A DNA stretch of 64,000 nucleotides, from positions 3,872-67,871 of the forward strand of contig CAZQKE010000089.1 in the NCBI GenBank assembly GCA_964593865.1, read 5' to 3'. Below the pieces are notes generated by a model, which made no database searches, had not been told where the DNA came from, and saw only the letters and a program-made list of their open reading frames with translations. Below are positions 17,535 through 25,401 of the stretch, one piece after another. The translations under genes and the position numbers were made by a program. Source of the DNA: CAZQKE01 sp964593865. Its GTDB lineage: Bacteria > Chloroflexota > Anaerolineae > JAAYZQ01. Position 1 is the stretch's first letter. Each line of letters begins with the position of its first letter.

Positions 17535-17582
17535 CGGCTCTGTCTCGCTGGCATAGTCTCCCGGCACAGGTCCAGGGTCTTC

Positions 17583-17611
17583 ATGATACACTGGGCAGCC
17601 GACTTTGTCAA
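17583..17611 (-). promoter_or_regulatory. Sigma-A promoter of the glycosyltransferase gene
   Basis: On the minus strand: perfect -35 TTGACA (17606-17611), 17-bp spacer, -10 TATCAT (17583-17588). Transcription starts near 17577. Confidence 0.78.
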
Positions 17612-17700
17612 CCGCGTCATGGGCAGCGGGCAGGGCCGACGCATTTATCGGTCAGGGCCTTGTAACCGTCCTCAATCCGGCCGTTTCATCCCTCACCTCT

Positions 17701-18230
17701 TTATGGGCAACCGTTGGCGTTGAAGGTAGTGCCCCGCGACACGGCCACACAGGTTACCGTGCCGTATACCGCACCGCCCACCGGCCGGGAGTTGCTCGCG
17801 GTGGCGGTGCCGCCGCCGAACAGGTAGATGCCGTAGTTCGTTGTGTTGTTCCCCTGGGCGCGCACCGTCACGTTTGTCACCGGTGCATCGGTCGTCCCTT
17901 CCGGCGCCAACAAGGCCGCGGCGAGATCGCCTACTTCTTCATTGATCACCGTCACGCAGGCTGACGTTAGAAGTCAAAACCAACGTGGTAAAGGACGTGT
18001 CGGGGCCGGTGCCGGCAACGGTGCTGGTGATGACGTCACCTCCTGCCCTGCCCCTTGCAGGTGGATGTAAGGCCTGATCGTCACCGTCTCGCTATAGACC
18101 CCCGGCGCCACCCGCACCGGGTACGGCCTGGCCGCCGTGGCGTCGGTGATGCTGTCTATGGCCGCCTGGATGGCGCCCACCCCTAGAAGCCGCAAGGACG
18201 GTGGCGAAACATGGGGGAAATTTGTTTGGA
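17701..18230 (-). pseudogene. Frameshifted remnant of a secreted right-handed beta-helix protein (pectinesterase-like)
   Basis: Read on the minus strand, pieces in different frames join into one sequence. AIQAAIDSITDATAARPYPV and PGVYSETVTIRPYIHLQGAG are in one frame, VITSTVAGTGPDTSFTTLVL in a second, and TVINEEVGDLAAALL up to the stop at 17701 in a third. The first pieces match the start of beta-helix/pectinesterase-type repeats. At least two frameshifts, and probably a third near 18195, break it, and the N-terminus is missing. It is a decaying gene, next to a lower-GC lipoprotein and a repeat. Confidence 0.7.
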
Positions 18231-18257
18231 AAAAGTTGGGTGGCCGTACCGTTTGCG

Positions 18258-19031
18258 CTACTGTTTGATGTTCTCCTGAAGCCAGGTGGAGTATTCAAAT
18301 TCACCCTGCAACCCAATGGCTCTGCCACCCTTGAGGGAACTTTCGGGAAGTACGGTGTAGTAGCCAAACCTACCTGTGAGCGACCGAGGTTCCTGGTCGA
18401 ACCCGATTTTAGGCTTGTTTGGATAACGCTCGATGTCTCCGGGAAACACGTGGACGTAGAGGCCTTGCCGACTTTGGTACACGCGCACCCACGTAAGGGT
18501 CAATGCAAGACTGTTTAGAGGCATACCGCCATCAATATCATTCACAAGCGGTGGTATCTGAAAACTGGTATCAACATAAAATTCAGCAGTGCTTTTATCG
18601 GAAACTTGTGCAATTATGGGAACAACGTCGCTCAACGGCTGCTGAAGAATGTCGCCGTATTGAGGCCAGATGTACCTGCCTTGCACCTGAAAGAATAGAA
18701 TATCTTTGAATAAAGTGTAGGGAACGGGTGGCCCATCATAAATGACCCGAAATGACCCCGTTGCTTTGCCGTCCGTGGTTACTTGCAGATCATCAGACGT
18801 CCAGGAAACTACATACTGTTGAGTAAATCCCCTGTTGTCAAGTTCGTTAAATGTCATTGCACCCACGAAGATTGGTATTTCTTTTAGGGAAGCCATAGGT
18901 GTTGCATATACAGGCCAATCTGATGTTAGGGTTGGGGTTGGTGCAATCGATTGTAAGCCGCAACTACTCAAACAAAACAGGGCACAAATACCCCCGATGA
19001 TTTGTGGCACCAATCTTTGCCTTTCCATCAT
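18258..19031 (-). CDS. Lipoprotein of unknown function
   Basis: A 257-residue protein with a signal sequence and lipobox LSSC (cysteine near residue 24), so it is probably anchored outside the membrane. No known domain is recognised; it is rich in aromatic and beta-type sequence (QYVVSWTSDDLQVTT, YIWPQYGDILQQP). Starts at 19031 (MMERQ) with AAGGGA seven bases upstream. Base composition is visibly less GC-rich than its neighbours, which suggests acquisition. It sits between a pseudogene and the dispersed repeat at 19071. Confidence 0.7.
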   Translation of the reverse strand: MMERQRLVPQIIGGICALFCLSSCGLQSIAPTPTLTSDWPVYATPMASLKEIPIFVGAMTFNELDNRGFTQQYVVSWTSDDLQVTTDGKATGSFRVIYDGPPVPYTLFKDILFFQVQGRYIWPQYGDILQQPLSDVVPIIAQVSDKSTAEFYVDTSFQIPPLVNDIDGGMPLNSLALTLTWVRVYQSRQGLYVHVFPGDIERYPNKPKIGFDQEPRSLTGRFGYYTVLPESSLKGGRAIGLQGEFEYSTWLQENIKQ

Positions 19032-19070
19032 TGAACAATCCCTTCGGCGACCGCTTCTTCGGTTTGTGTC

Positions 19071-19201
19071 GTAGAAAATAGCGGTTGAAACCGCCCCTGG
19101 CGGGTTGTTGGCCGACCGCCCGCCTGCGCGGGCGGAAGCGGGAGCGCCCGCGTAGGCAAACGCCCGGCCCCAGGCCCGAAAGGAGCGACTTGAGTCGCCA
19201 C
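19071..19201 (-). repeat. Dispersed intergenic repeat, family 1, copy 1
   Basis: On the minus strand it begins GTGGCGACTCAAGT and ends with GCGGTTTCAACCGC then ATTTTCTAC. The last 51 bp match the copy at 23019-23121 at 46 of 51 positions; the first 14 bp are identical. GCGACTCAAGTCGC and GCGGTTTCAACCGC are each self-complementary. The middle differs (this copy is 28 bp longer). The rest of the gap to 19407 holds no gene that I can support. Confidence 0.8.
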
Positions 19202-19407
19202 TTGGCGATGAGCCGGGGATCGGTCCGCTTCCTGCGTTCTGACGAAGCAACACCGCGCGCAAACCGACCGGGCGCCCCGGTATCACAGCCCCATTATACA
19301 ACAAGGCGTACCTGTTGACAACTGGCACGCTTGCGTTCCGGCGCGGGCCGGGGACGGACGCTTCCGGGCGGAGCAAAACAGGGGGCCGCGAGTCCGGCAT
19401 TCGCCAT

Positions 19408-19436
19408 TTGTCAAAACAGGGACTCTTTGTTATAGT
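19408..19436 (+). promoter_or_regulatory. Sigma-A promoter of the Usp-transporter-Usp operon
   Basis: -35 TTGTCA (19408-19413), 17-bp spacer, -10 TATAGT (19431-19436). It is about 45 bp before the first universal stress protein. Confidence 0.75.
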
Positions 19437-19484
19437 GCCCCCACCGACGAAAGCCGAAGGCAAAACAGATGATGGAGGTAGCTC

Positions 19485-19928
19485 ATGGGAGGCATCATTT
19501 GCGCCATCCGAGGCGGGCCGCACAGCCGACCTACCATCGCCAGGGCCATCGCCCTGGCCCAGGAAACAGGCCAGCCGCTCTACTTTTTGTATGTGGTCAA
19601 CCTGGATTTTCTATCCCACACCAGCAGCACCCGCGTCCACACCATTTCGGAGGAGATGGACCAGATGGGCGATTTCATCCTGCTCATGGCCAAGGATGAG
19701 GCAGCCCGCCATCGGGTCGAAGCCCAGGGGGTGATCCGCCACGGCAACGTGCTGGACGAGATCATTGCCTTGTGCCATGAGCTCCGGGCCGAGTACCTGG
19801 TGCTGGGGCATCCCAAGATAGGCCGGGAGGACACGGTCTTCACCCACGAGCAGCTGCAGCGGTTCGTCGCCCGCATTGAGGAGCAGACGGGGGCGAAGGT
19901 CATCCTGGCCGGGGAGGCGGTCCCATGA
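19485..19928 (+). CDS. Universal stress protein family protein (UspA-like)
   Basis: A 147-residue alpha/beta protein of the UspA fold: IICAIRGGPHSRPTIARAIALA at the start and a C-terminal VLGHPKIGREDTVF where ATP-binding members have G-2x-G-9x-G. That glycine loop is only partly kept, so nucleotide binding is uncertain. The start follows GGAGGT. It overlaps the transporter gene by 4 bp, which points to a regulatory role on the transporter. Confidence 0.87.
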   Translation: MGGIICAIRGGPHSRPTIARAIALAQETGQPLYFLYVVNLDFLSHTSSTRVHTISEEMDQMGDFILLMAKDEAARHRVEAQGVIRHGNVLDEIIALCHELRAEYLVLGHPKIGREDTVFTHEQLQRFVARIEEQTGAKVILAGEAVP

Positions 19929-21637
19929 GCAAGCAGGTGCGTCTTTGGGGGTTGCTCGCCCTGCTGCTGGCGGGCAGCCTGCTGCTGACCCTCCTGACGG
20001 GGCCGGACAGCCGAGCCGATGAGCCACTGCCCGCCCTCCTCACCGGCAGCGTCTACGACCGCCAAGGGACGCCGGTGCGCGACGCCGAGGTGCGCCTGTA
20101 CGACGGTTCCGGCGGTGAGCCGCTGGCCGAAACGACGACCCAGCCCGACGGCCGCTACGCCCTGGTCCTGCCCGAAACCTTTGGTGACAACCTGACGGTC
20201 CACATAGAACGCGCCCACTTTGCTGCGACGGACATTCCCCTGGACGCCGAAACGGTGACCGCCCTGCGGGCCGGGCAGTCGGTCGTCCTGCCCGATACCA
20301 CCCTCCTGCGGCGCATTACCGCCGCCTTTTGGATCGCCACGGCCATCTTTGCGGCGGTGTTGATCCTCATCGCCACGGGGCAGCTGCACAACACCCTGGC
20401 CGCTCTGCTGGGGGCCAGCGCCCTCTTTGCCGTCAGCTACCTGGGGCCTCTCCTGGCGCCGGAGCTGTTCATCTTTGATTTTGAGGGTGCGCTGCGCTAC
20501 ATTGACTGGAACGTGATCTTTCTCATTATGGGCATGATGATCGTCATCGCCGTTGTGGAGCGGACCGGCATCTTTCAGTGGCTGGCCTTTATGGCCTACC
20601 GCCTGTCGCGGGGCAAATTGTGGCTGATGCTGCCGATCCTGATGGTCGTCACCGGCGTTGCTTCCGCCTTTTTGGACAATGTGACGACGATGCTGTTGAT
20701 GACGCCCATGACGGTCCAGATCGCGTTGGCCATGGGCGTCAACCCCCTGGCCCTCCTCATCCCGGAGGTGCTGGCCTCCAACGTGGTGGGCATCAGCACG
20801 CTGGTCGGCACGCCGACCAACATCCTCATCGGTTCCTACGCCAATCTATCCTTCAACGACTTTTTGCTCAACCTGACGCCGGGGGTGGTGCTGGCCCTGC
20901 TGGGCCTCATCGTCTACAGCGAGTTGGTCTACCGCAAGAGCTTCCGGGCCGCCGGGGGCGGCGGCCTTTCGCCGGTGTTGCTCCAGGCCCTGGCCGAGCG
21001 GGGGCGCATCACCCAACCGGACCACCTGAAAAAGGCGGGGGTGGTAGGCGCGGGCATGATCGTGCTCTTTGTCCTGGGCGAACACATCCATCTGCTGCCG
21101 GCGGTGACGGCCATCATGGGGGCCACGGCCCTGCTGGTCTGGATACGGCCCAACATTGAGGAGATGATCGAGGCGGTGGATTGGACGACGCTGGTGTTCT
21201 TTATGACCCTCTTTATCTGCGTCGGGGCCATTCAGGAGGTGGGGCTGATCAGCTTCATCGCCGACCTGATCGGCAACCTGGTGGGCGAAAACCTGCTGCT
21301 GGCCATGCTGGTCGTCACCTGGTCCAGCGCGCTGCTCTCCACGGTCATTGCCAACATCCCCTTTACGGCGGCCATGCTGCCGGTCATCGGCTATCTGACG
21401 TTGACCATCCCCGGCGCGGAGAGCAAAGTTCTGTTTTACTGCCTCTCGGTCGGTTCGGCCATGGGCGGCAACGGTTCCCTCATCGGCGCGTCGGCCAACA
21501 TGGTCACGGCGGGCATCGCCGAGCGGGCCGGGCATCCCATCACTTACGGCTATTTCTTCAAAAAGGGCTTTCCGGCCTTGCTGATCACCGTCAGCCTGGC
21601 GATGCTGTGGCTGTTACTGCATTTTTTGGTGTTATGA
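19925..21637 (+). CDS. ArsB/NhaD-superfamily ion transporter with N-terminal extracytoplasmic beta-sandwich domain
   Basis: A 570-residue membrane protein. Residues about 7-27 are a signal or anchor helix. Residues about 38-115 form a CarboxypepD_reg-like domain (TGSVYDRQGTPVRDAEVRLY, TTTQPDGRYALVLP) that would lie outside the membrane. From about residue 128 there are 11-12 TM helices of the ion transporter superfamily, with FLDNVTTMLLMTPM, LVGTPTNILIGS and GNGSLIGASANMV matching the Na+/H+ or arsenite/anion antiporter cores. The ion is unknown. Flanking Usp genes overlap or follow closely in the same operon. The fused outer domain is unusual for this family. Confidence 0.85.
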   Translation: MSKQVRLWGLLALLLAGSLLLTLLTGPDSRADEPLPALLTGSVYDRQGTPVRDAEVRLYDGSGGEPLAETTTQPDGRYALVLPETFGDNLTVHIERAHFAATDIPLDAETVTALRAGQSVVLPDTTLLRRITAAFWIATAIFAAVLILIATGQLHNTLAALLGASALFAVSYLGPLLAPELFIFDFEGALRYIDWNVIFLIMGMMIVIAVVERTGIFQWLAFMAYRLSRGKLWLMLPILMVVTGVASAFLDNVTTMLLMTPMTVQIALAMGVNPLALLIPEVLASNVVGISTLVGTPTNILIGSYANLSFNDFLLNLTPGVVLALLGLIVYSELVYRKSFRAAGGGGLSPVLLQALAERGRITQPDHLKKAGVVGAGMIVLFVLGEHIHLLPAVTAIMGATALLVWIRPNIEEMIEAVDWTTLVFFMTLFICVGAIQEVGLISFIADLIGNLVGENLLLAMLVVTWSSALLSTVIANIPFTAAMLPVIGYLTLTIPGAESKVLFYCLSVGSAMGGNGSLIGASANMVTAGIAERAGHPITYGYFFKKGFPALLITVSLAMLWLLLHFLVL

Positions 21638-21659
21638 GCGATTCTGTCTGAGAGGGGGT

Positions 21660-22118
21660 ATGATGGGCGAGAAGATCAATCACATCCTCTGCGCCGTGCG
21701 GGGTAGCCCGCAGAGCCGTGCGACGGTGACGCGGGCCATTGATCTGGCCCTGGAACATGGAGCGCGGCTGACCTTTGCCTACATCGTAGACGCCGAATTC
21801 CAGGCCCAGACGATCATCGGTCGCCCGCTGAGCGTCATCTACCGTGAGCTGGTCCAGATGGCCGAGTTTATGATGCTGATCCTGGTGGACCGGGCGCAGC
21901 GGCGCGGCGTTCGGGAGGTGGATTATATCATCCGCGAGGGCAATGTGCGCCGGCAGCTGCTCCGGCTGGCCGCCGAAAGCGGGGCCGATATGCTGGTCAT
22001 GGGTTGGCCGCTGAAGGGGCCGGGCCGCCCCACCTTCCGCCCTCAAGATTTTGAGTCCTTTGTGGCCGAGCTAAAGCAGGTGGCGGATCTGCAGCTGGTC
22101 ACGGTCCCGCCGGATTGA
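21660..22118 (+). CDS. Universal stress protein family protein (UspA-like)
   Basis: A 152-residue UspA-fold protein (NHILCAVRGSPQSRATVTRAI at the start; MLVMGWPLKGPGRPTF near the end). It is paralogous to the first Usp of the operon. Starts at 21660; the ATG at 21663 has better spacing to AGGGGG. It lies 22 bp after the transporter stop. Confidence 0.86.
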   Translation: MMGEKINHILCAVRGSPQSRATVTRAIDLALEHGARLTFAYIVDAEFQAQTIIGRPLSVIYRELVQMAEFMMLILVDRAQRRGVREVDYIIREGNVRRQLLRLAAESGADMLVMGWPLKGPGRPTFRPQDFESFVAELKQVADLQLVTVPPD

Positions 22119-22136
22119 CCGACGGAACTCGGTCGT

Positions 22137-22260
22137 CGCCCAGGCGCGTGTGGAATGTCACCCGGATTCCACGGATTCACACGGATACGTTTGGTCTTCT
22201 ACTTGTTCTCGTTCGTCCGTATCCTGTCAGATTTGTCTATCGGGAAACAACGCCTGGGCG
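22137..22260. repeat. 124-bp segment bounded by a 10-bp inverted repeat and containing CGGATT words
   Basis: CGCCCAGGCG at 22137-22146 is the exact reverse complement of CGCCTGGGCG at 22251-22260. Inside, CCGGATTC, ACGGATTC and ACGGATAC follow one another at 22162-22189. It lies between the convergent usp and DUF4405 gene ends. It could be a small non-autonomous element or a large terminator-like structure. Confidence 0.5.
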
Positions 22261-22261
22261 T

Positions 22262-22993
22262 TCATCTCCCCTCGGTCGTACCCAATTCGGTCCCACGGAT
22301 GATGTCAATGATCTCGGAGGGGGTGTAACCGCTCCGGTCGGCCAGGGTGCGGACGCGGGACGAGGCGTCGGCCTCGATCCCATAGTCCGCCAGGTGGGCC
22401 AGGCCATCGGCGAGGGATACGTTGTACTCGGTGCAGATCTCCTCCACCGTGAAGCGTCCCCAACCCATGCTCCCATGACTTTCCTCATGCTCTTCTTCGC
22501 CCGGCTCTGCCGTGGGCGGCGCATCTGCCGGGGTAGGAGTGGCCGGATCGCCGTGGTCCTCGTGCTCTATAATCACGCCCCCCGTATCCCATGCGTTCTT
22601 GAGCGATTCGCCCCAATCCATCACCGTGCTGAACGGTGGAATGGCCGCAATGGACCCGGCGGCGATGAGGAGGGTGAGGATCAGGGCGACGGTGAATTCG
22701 GCCTTGACCTTGTAGGCCCGGCTGACCCGATCCCGCAGGTAACTGAGCAACACCTTCCAGTTCAACACCAGATGCCAAATGCCGAACAGAAGGACGGCGT
22801 AGCCAAAGAGGGTATGCACCGCTTCCCACTGGCCCTTGTCCAGGGCGAGCAGCCGCCAATCGGTGAAATTGGCGATGCGGCCCGGTGGGGCGACGTACAG
22901 GGCGATCCCCGAAACCGTCAGGATGATACCGGAAAACAGGAGAAAATATGAAACGAGGCTGTGCCATTTCCAAGAACGCCGTGTCTTTGTCAT
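22262..22993 (-). CDS. DUF4405-like membrane protein with C-terminal soluble domain
   Basis: A 243-residue protein. About four TM helices (residues 10-125) contain histidines placed as in cytochrome b-like DUF4405 proteins (KWHSLVSY, VHTLFGYAVLLFGIWHLVLNW), suggesting haem binding in the membrane. An acidic/proline linker (145-175) leads to a C-terminal part with FTVEEICTEYNVSLADGLAHL, resembling small helical modules. It follows the DUF2202 gene on the same strand with a repeat between them, so both may be co-expressed in an envelope redox or metal function. Function is inference only. Confidence 0.78.
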   Translation of the reverse strand: MTKTRRSWKWHSLVSYFLLFSGIILTVSGIALYVAPPGRIANFTDWRLLALDKGQWEAVHTLFGYAVLLFGIWHLVLNWKVLLSYLRDRVSRAYKVKAEFTVALILTLLIAAGSIAAIPPFSTVMDWGESLKNAWDTGGVIIEHEDHGDPATPTPADAPPTAEPGEEEHEESHGSMGWGRFTVEEICTEYNVSLADGLAHLADYGIEADASSRVRTLADRSGYTPSEIIDIIRGTELGTTEGR

Positions 22994-23018
22994 CTTTTCC
23001 TCCTTCTAGGTCTTGTGC

Positions 23019-23121
23019 GTGGCGACTCAAGTTGTCCCCCTTGGGCTTGCGGCCGACCGCCCACCTGCACGGGCGGTCGGCCAACGATCCGCCGGGCGCG
23101 GTTTCAACCGCGATTTTCTAC
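23019..23121 (+). repeat. Dispersed intergenic repeat, family 1, copy 2
   Basis: Begins GTGGCGACTCAAGT and ends GCGGTTTCAACCGC then ATTTTCTAC, matching copy 1 (19071-19201, opposite strand). The middle contains a GCCGACCGCCC/GGGCGGTCGGC inverted pair, so the element folds into a strong hairpin. It lies between the DUF2202 and DUF4405 genes and touches the DUF2202 stop. Confidence 0.8.
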
Positions 23122-23999
23122 CAACCGCCTTGACCGTGGCCCTGTCCACCCCGGCCCCGGCCCATGCCGCCGGAGGGCATTCCGCCCTGTCCGCCGCCCC
23201 GCTCTACGGGCGAGCCGATGATGGCGTCATACGCTTCCTGACTCAGGTACTGGGGTGTGTAGGTCTCCCCTTCCCGTTCCAGCGTCGAGACAAAAGCCCG
23301 CAGGTGGTTGCGCGATCCCTTCATCAGGTTCTCGTAGACCAGGGTAATGTCTTCGGCGTCGGTCTGGGCCAGATTTTCCTCCAGGTCCAGGATGTCAATT
23401 TCCTCAATGGCCGCGCCCACCCGCAACGCATCCACCAACGATTGGCTGCCGGTTTCAACCAGGGAGTTGTAGAGGTCCTGAAGGTCCTGGTTGGTGAATT
23501 CACCGAGGTCCTTGCCCTCGGCAGGGTCTTCCAGGCCGTAGCGATCCAGCAAAGTCTTGACCGAGTCGGTGTGGGTCTGTTCGCTGTTGGCGATGTTCTG
23601 GAACACCTGTACCTGCCATTGGTCATAGAGGGTCAGGTACACGTCACGGGCCAGTTTTTCCTCCTCCCGCATGTACAGGAGACCGGCGATCTCGGCTTCG
23701 GTCAGGGTGGAATCGGTCGCCACCGGGGCGAGAGCCTCGGCCAATGCCTGCTGGTCCACGTCGGTAGCGCCATCCTGCCCGCTCACCTGGGTTACATCGG
23801 TCGCCGGTGGGGCGACGGCCGCTTCCTCCTGCGGCACGGGCGAAGCGACCGGGACCTCGTCCGGGACCGATGTCGCCACATCTGCCGCTTCGGCGGTGGG
23901 CGTAGCAGGGACGGCCGTCGGCGTCCCGCACGCCGCCAGCACCAGAGCGATGATCGTCAAAACGGCAAGGCTCAAGCCTATCATTTTCTGCTTTCTCAT
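23118..23999 (-). CDS. DUF2202 ferritin-like lipoprotein
   Basis: A 293-residue exported protein with lipobox LAAC (cysteine near residue 23), a threonine/proline/alanine linker (about 24-90), then a DUF2202 four-helix domain (about 95-250). Family features visible are LLYMREEEKLARDVYLTLYDQW, ANSEQTHTDSV and KGSRNHLRAFV, whose Glu and His residues resemble a di-metal ferritin-like centre. The C-terminus is a Gly/Arg/Met-rich tail. Start ATG 23999 follows AGGAGG perfectly. The role of the family is not established. Confidence 0.9.
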   Translation of the reverse strand: MRKQKMIGLSLAVLTIIALVLAACGTPTAVPATPTAEAADVATSVPDEVPVASPVPQEEAAVAPPATDVTQVSGQDGATDVDQQALAEALAPVATDSTLTEAEIAGLLYMREEEKLARDVYLTLYDQWQVQVFQNIANSEQTHTDSVKTLLDRYGLEDPAEGKDLGEFTNQDLQDLYNSLVETGSQSLVDALRVGAAIEEIDILDLEENLAQTDAEDITLVYENLMKGSRNHLRAFVSTLEREGETYTPQYLSQEAYDAIIGSPVERGGGQGGMPSGGMGRGRGGQGHGQGGW

Positions 24000-24157
24000 T
24001 TTGTCCTCCTTACTTTCGCGCCGGGGCGAGATGTGCATCCCCTGCCCCGTTAGGTTGCTTTGATCATAGCACCTACTTTTGAAAAAGTTGTGAAGGACTT
24101 GTGAAACAAATGAGAGGATAAAGGGCAATCCCGCGGCCAACGACCCGCAAGCAGCGT

Positions 24158-24186
24158 TTGACTTTTCACCGTGGAGCCGTTAGAAT
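24158..24186 (+). promoter_or_regulatory. Sigma-A promoter of dtd
   Basis: -35 TTGACT (24158-24163), 17-bp spacer, -10 TAGAAT (24181-24186), about 70 bp before the dtd start. Confidence 0.75.
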
Positions 24187-24254
24187 AGAAACGCAAGGGG
24201 GAGAAAAGGACGGGGCAAAGAACCGGAGATCACTGCAAACGAGGAGGTCAAGAC

Positions 24255-24704
24255 ATGCGAGCCGTCATCCAACGGGTGCGTCGGGGGCGGGTTTCGGTGG
24301 AGGACAAGACCATCGGCGAGATCGGGCCGGGGTTGGTCATCTTGCTGGGGGTCGGTCGGGGCGACGGCGAAGCCCAGGCCGATAAGCTGGCGGCCAAGAT
24401 CGCCCGTTTGCGCATCTTTGCCGATGCCCGGGGCAAGACCAACCTTTCGCTTCTGGATGTGGATGGGGAGGCGTTGGTCGTCTCCCAGTTCACCCTGTAC
24501 GCCGATTGCCGCAAGGGGCGACGGCCCAGCTTCGTCCATGCCGCGCCGCCGGAGGTCGCCGCGCCGCTGGTGGACTATTTCGCCGAGCGGCTGCGCCGGG
24601 CCGGCGTCCGCCGGGTGGAGATGGGCGAGTTCGGGGCCATGATGTTGGTCGAGATAGAAAATGACGGGCCGTTCACCGTGATCTTGGATAGCGATGATCT
24701 CTAA
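24255..24704 (+). CDS. dtd: D-aminoacyl-tRNA deacylase
   Basis: A 149-residue enzyme that frees D-amino acids (and glycine wrongly put on tRNA-Ala) from tRNA. It has the family motifs MRAVIQRV, VSQFTLYADCRKGRRPSF (the SQFTLYA active-site motif) and a C-terminal NDGPFTV corresponding to the Gly-cisPro-type loop. Length is that expected for Dtd1. Own promoter upstream; followed by hsp20. Confidence 0.96.
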   Translation: MRAVIQRVRRGRVSVEDKTIGEIGPGLVILLGVGRGDGEAQADKLAAKIARLRIFADARGKTNLSLLDVDGEALVVSQFTLYADCRKGRRPSFVHAAPPEVAAPLVDYFAERLRRAGVRRVEMGEFGAMMLVEIENDGPFTVILDSDDL

Positions 24705-24876
24705 CGACGCACCGGGCGGCTCTTTTGGATCTGAACCCGGCGGGAACCGGCAGCCGTTCACAAAATCGCATACCGCAGGGCCGGAGTGCGCCGGGGAACG
24801 GCTGATTTTCCACCTCCGGCGTCTCAAAATGCACCGTTCCCGGACGGGAACGGATGGGTCGTGCGAACATAACGGT

Positions 24877-24905
24877 TTGGGCAGATCGGCCAGGTGTGGT
24901 AGAAT
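24877..24905 (+). promoter_or_regulatory. Sigma-A promoter of the hsp20-lon operon
   Basis: -35 TTGGGC (24877-24882), 17-bp spacer, -10 TAGAAT (24900-24905), about 34 bp before hsp20. No CIRCE inverted repeat is visible. Confidence 0.68.
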
Positions 24906-24938
24906 AGTAGTGCAAGAAAGCGTAATCTTCGGAGTAGC

Positions 24939-25385
24939 ATGATGGGGCAATACCTGGACATTGATCCTTTGCAAGCAGAACAAATGGACGGCGGATTGCT
25001 GGGCTTGTTGCGCGAACCGGTGCCCGGACGGGGATGGGTGTCTGCCGGGCAATCCAAAATCTGGCGACCGCCTACCGATGTCTATGAAACCGATACTTAT
25101 GTGATCGTCAAAGTCGAGATCGCCGGGATGAAAGAGAGCGACTTTTCCATCTCCCTGGATGCCAAAACGTTGGTCATCAGCGGCGTGCGCCACGATCCGG
25201 CGGACAAATTAGGCTATCAGCAAATGGAGATCATGTACGGTCACTTTGAGACCTACGTTCATTTGCCCCGTGCCATTGACCTAGACGGGATCGAAGCAAC
25301 CTACCAGAACGGCTTTCTTGACATCCGCCTGCCCAAAGTCCGACCACGCCAGATCCCCATCGTGAACGGAGACGAGACCGCGTGA
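24939..25385 (+). CDS. Hsp20/alpha-crystallin family small heat shock protein
   Basis: A 148-residue chaperone. The alpha-crystallin domain covers about residues 45-140 (WRPPTDVYETDTYVIVKVEI, AKTLVISGVR, and the end motif NGFLDIRLPK). It holds unfolded proteins without using ATP. GGAG precedes the ATG; 24942 is an alternative start. It is followed after 16 bp by lon, so this is a heat-stress operon combining holding and degradation. Confidence 0.94.
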   Translation: MMGQYLDIDPLQAEQMDGGLLGLLREPVPGRGWVSAGQSKIWRPPTDVYETDTYVIVKVEIAGMKESDFSISLDAKTLVISGVRHDPADKLGYQQMEIMYGHFETYVHLPRAIDLDGIEATYQNGFLDIRLPKVRPRQIPIVNGDETA

Positions 25386-25401
25386 TGAGGGAACGAGACC
25401 G

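Noticed and set aside
19032..19523. N-terminal extension of the 18258-19031 lipoprotein to 19523
   Set aside because: It would translate the dispersed repeat and lose the signal peptide at the N-terminus; the lipobox fits a start at 19031.
22115..22951. A plus-strand gene opposite the DUF4405 protein
   Set aside because: No ribosome site and no family. The minus-strand protein has TM helices and histidines of DUF4405.
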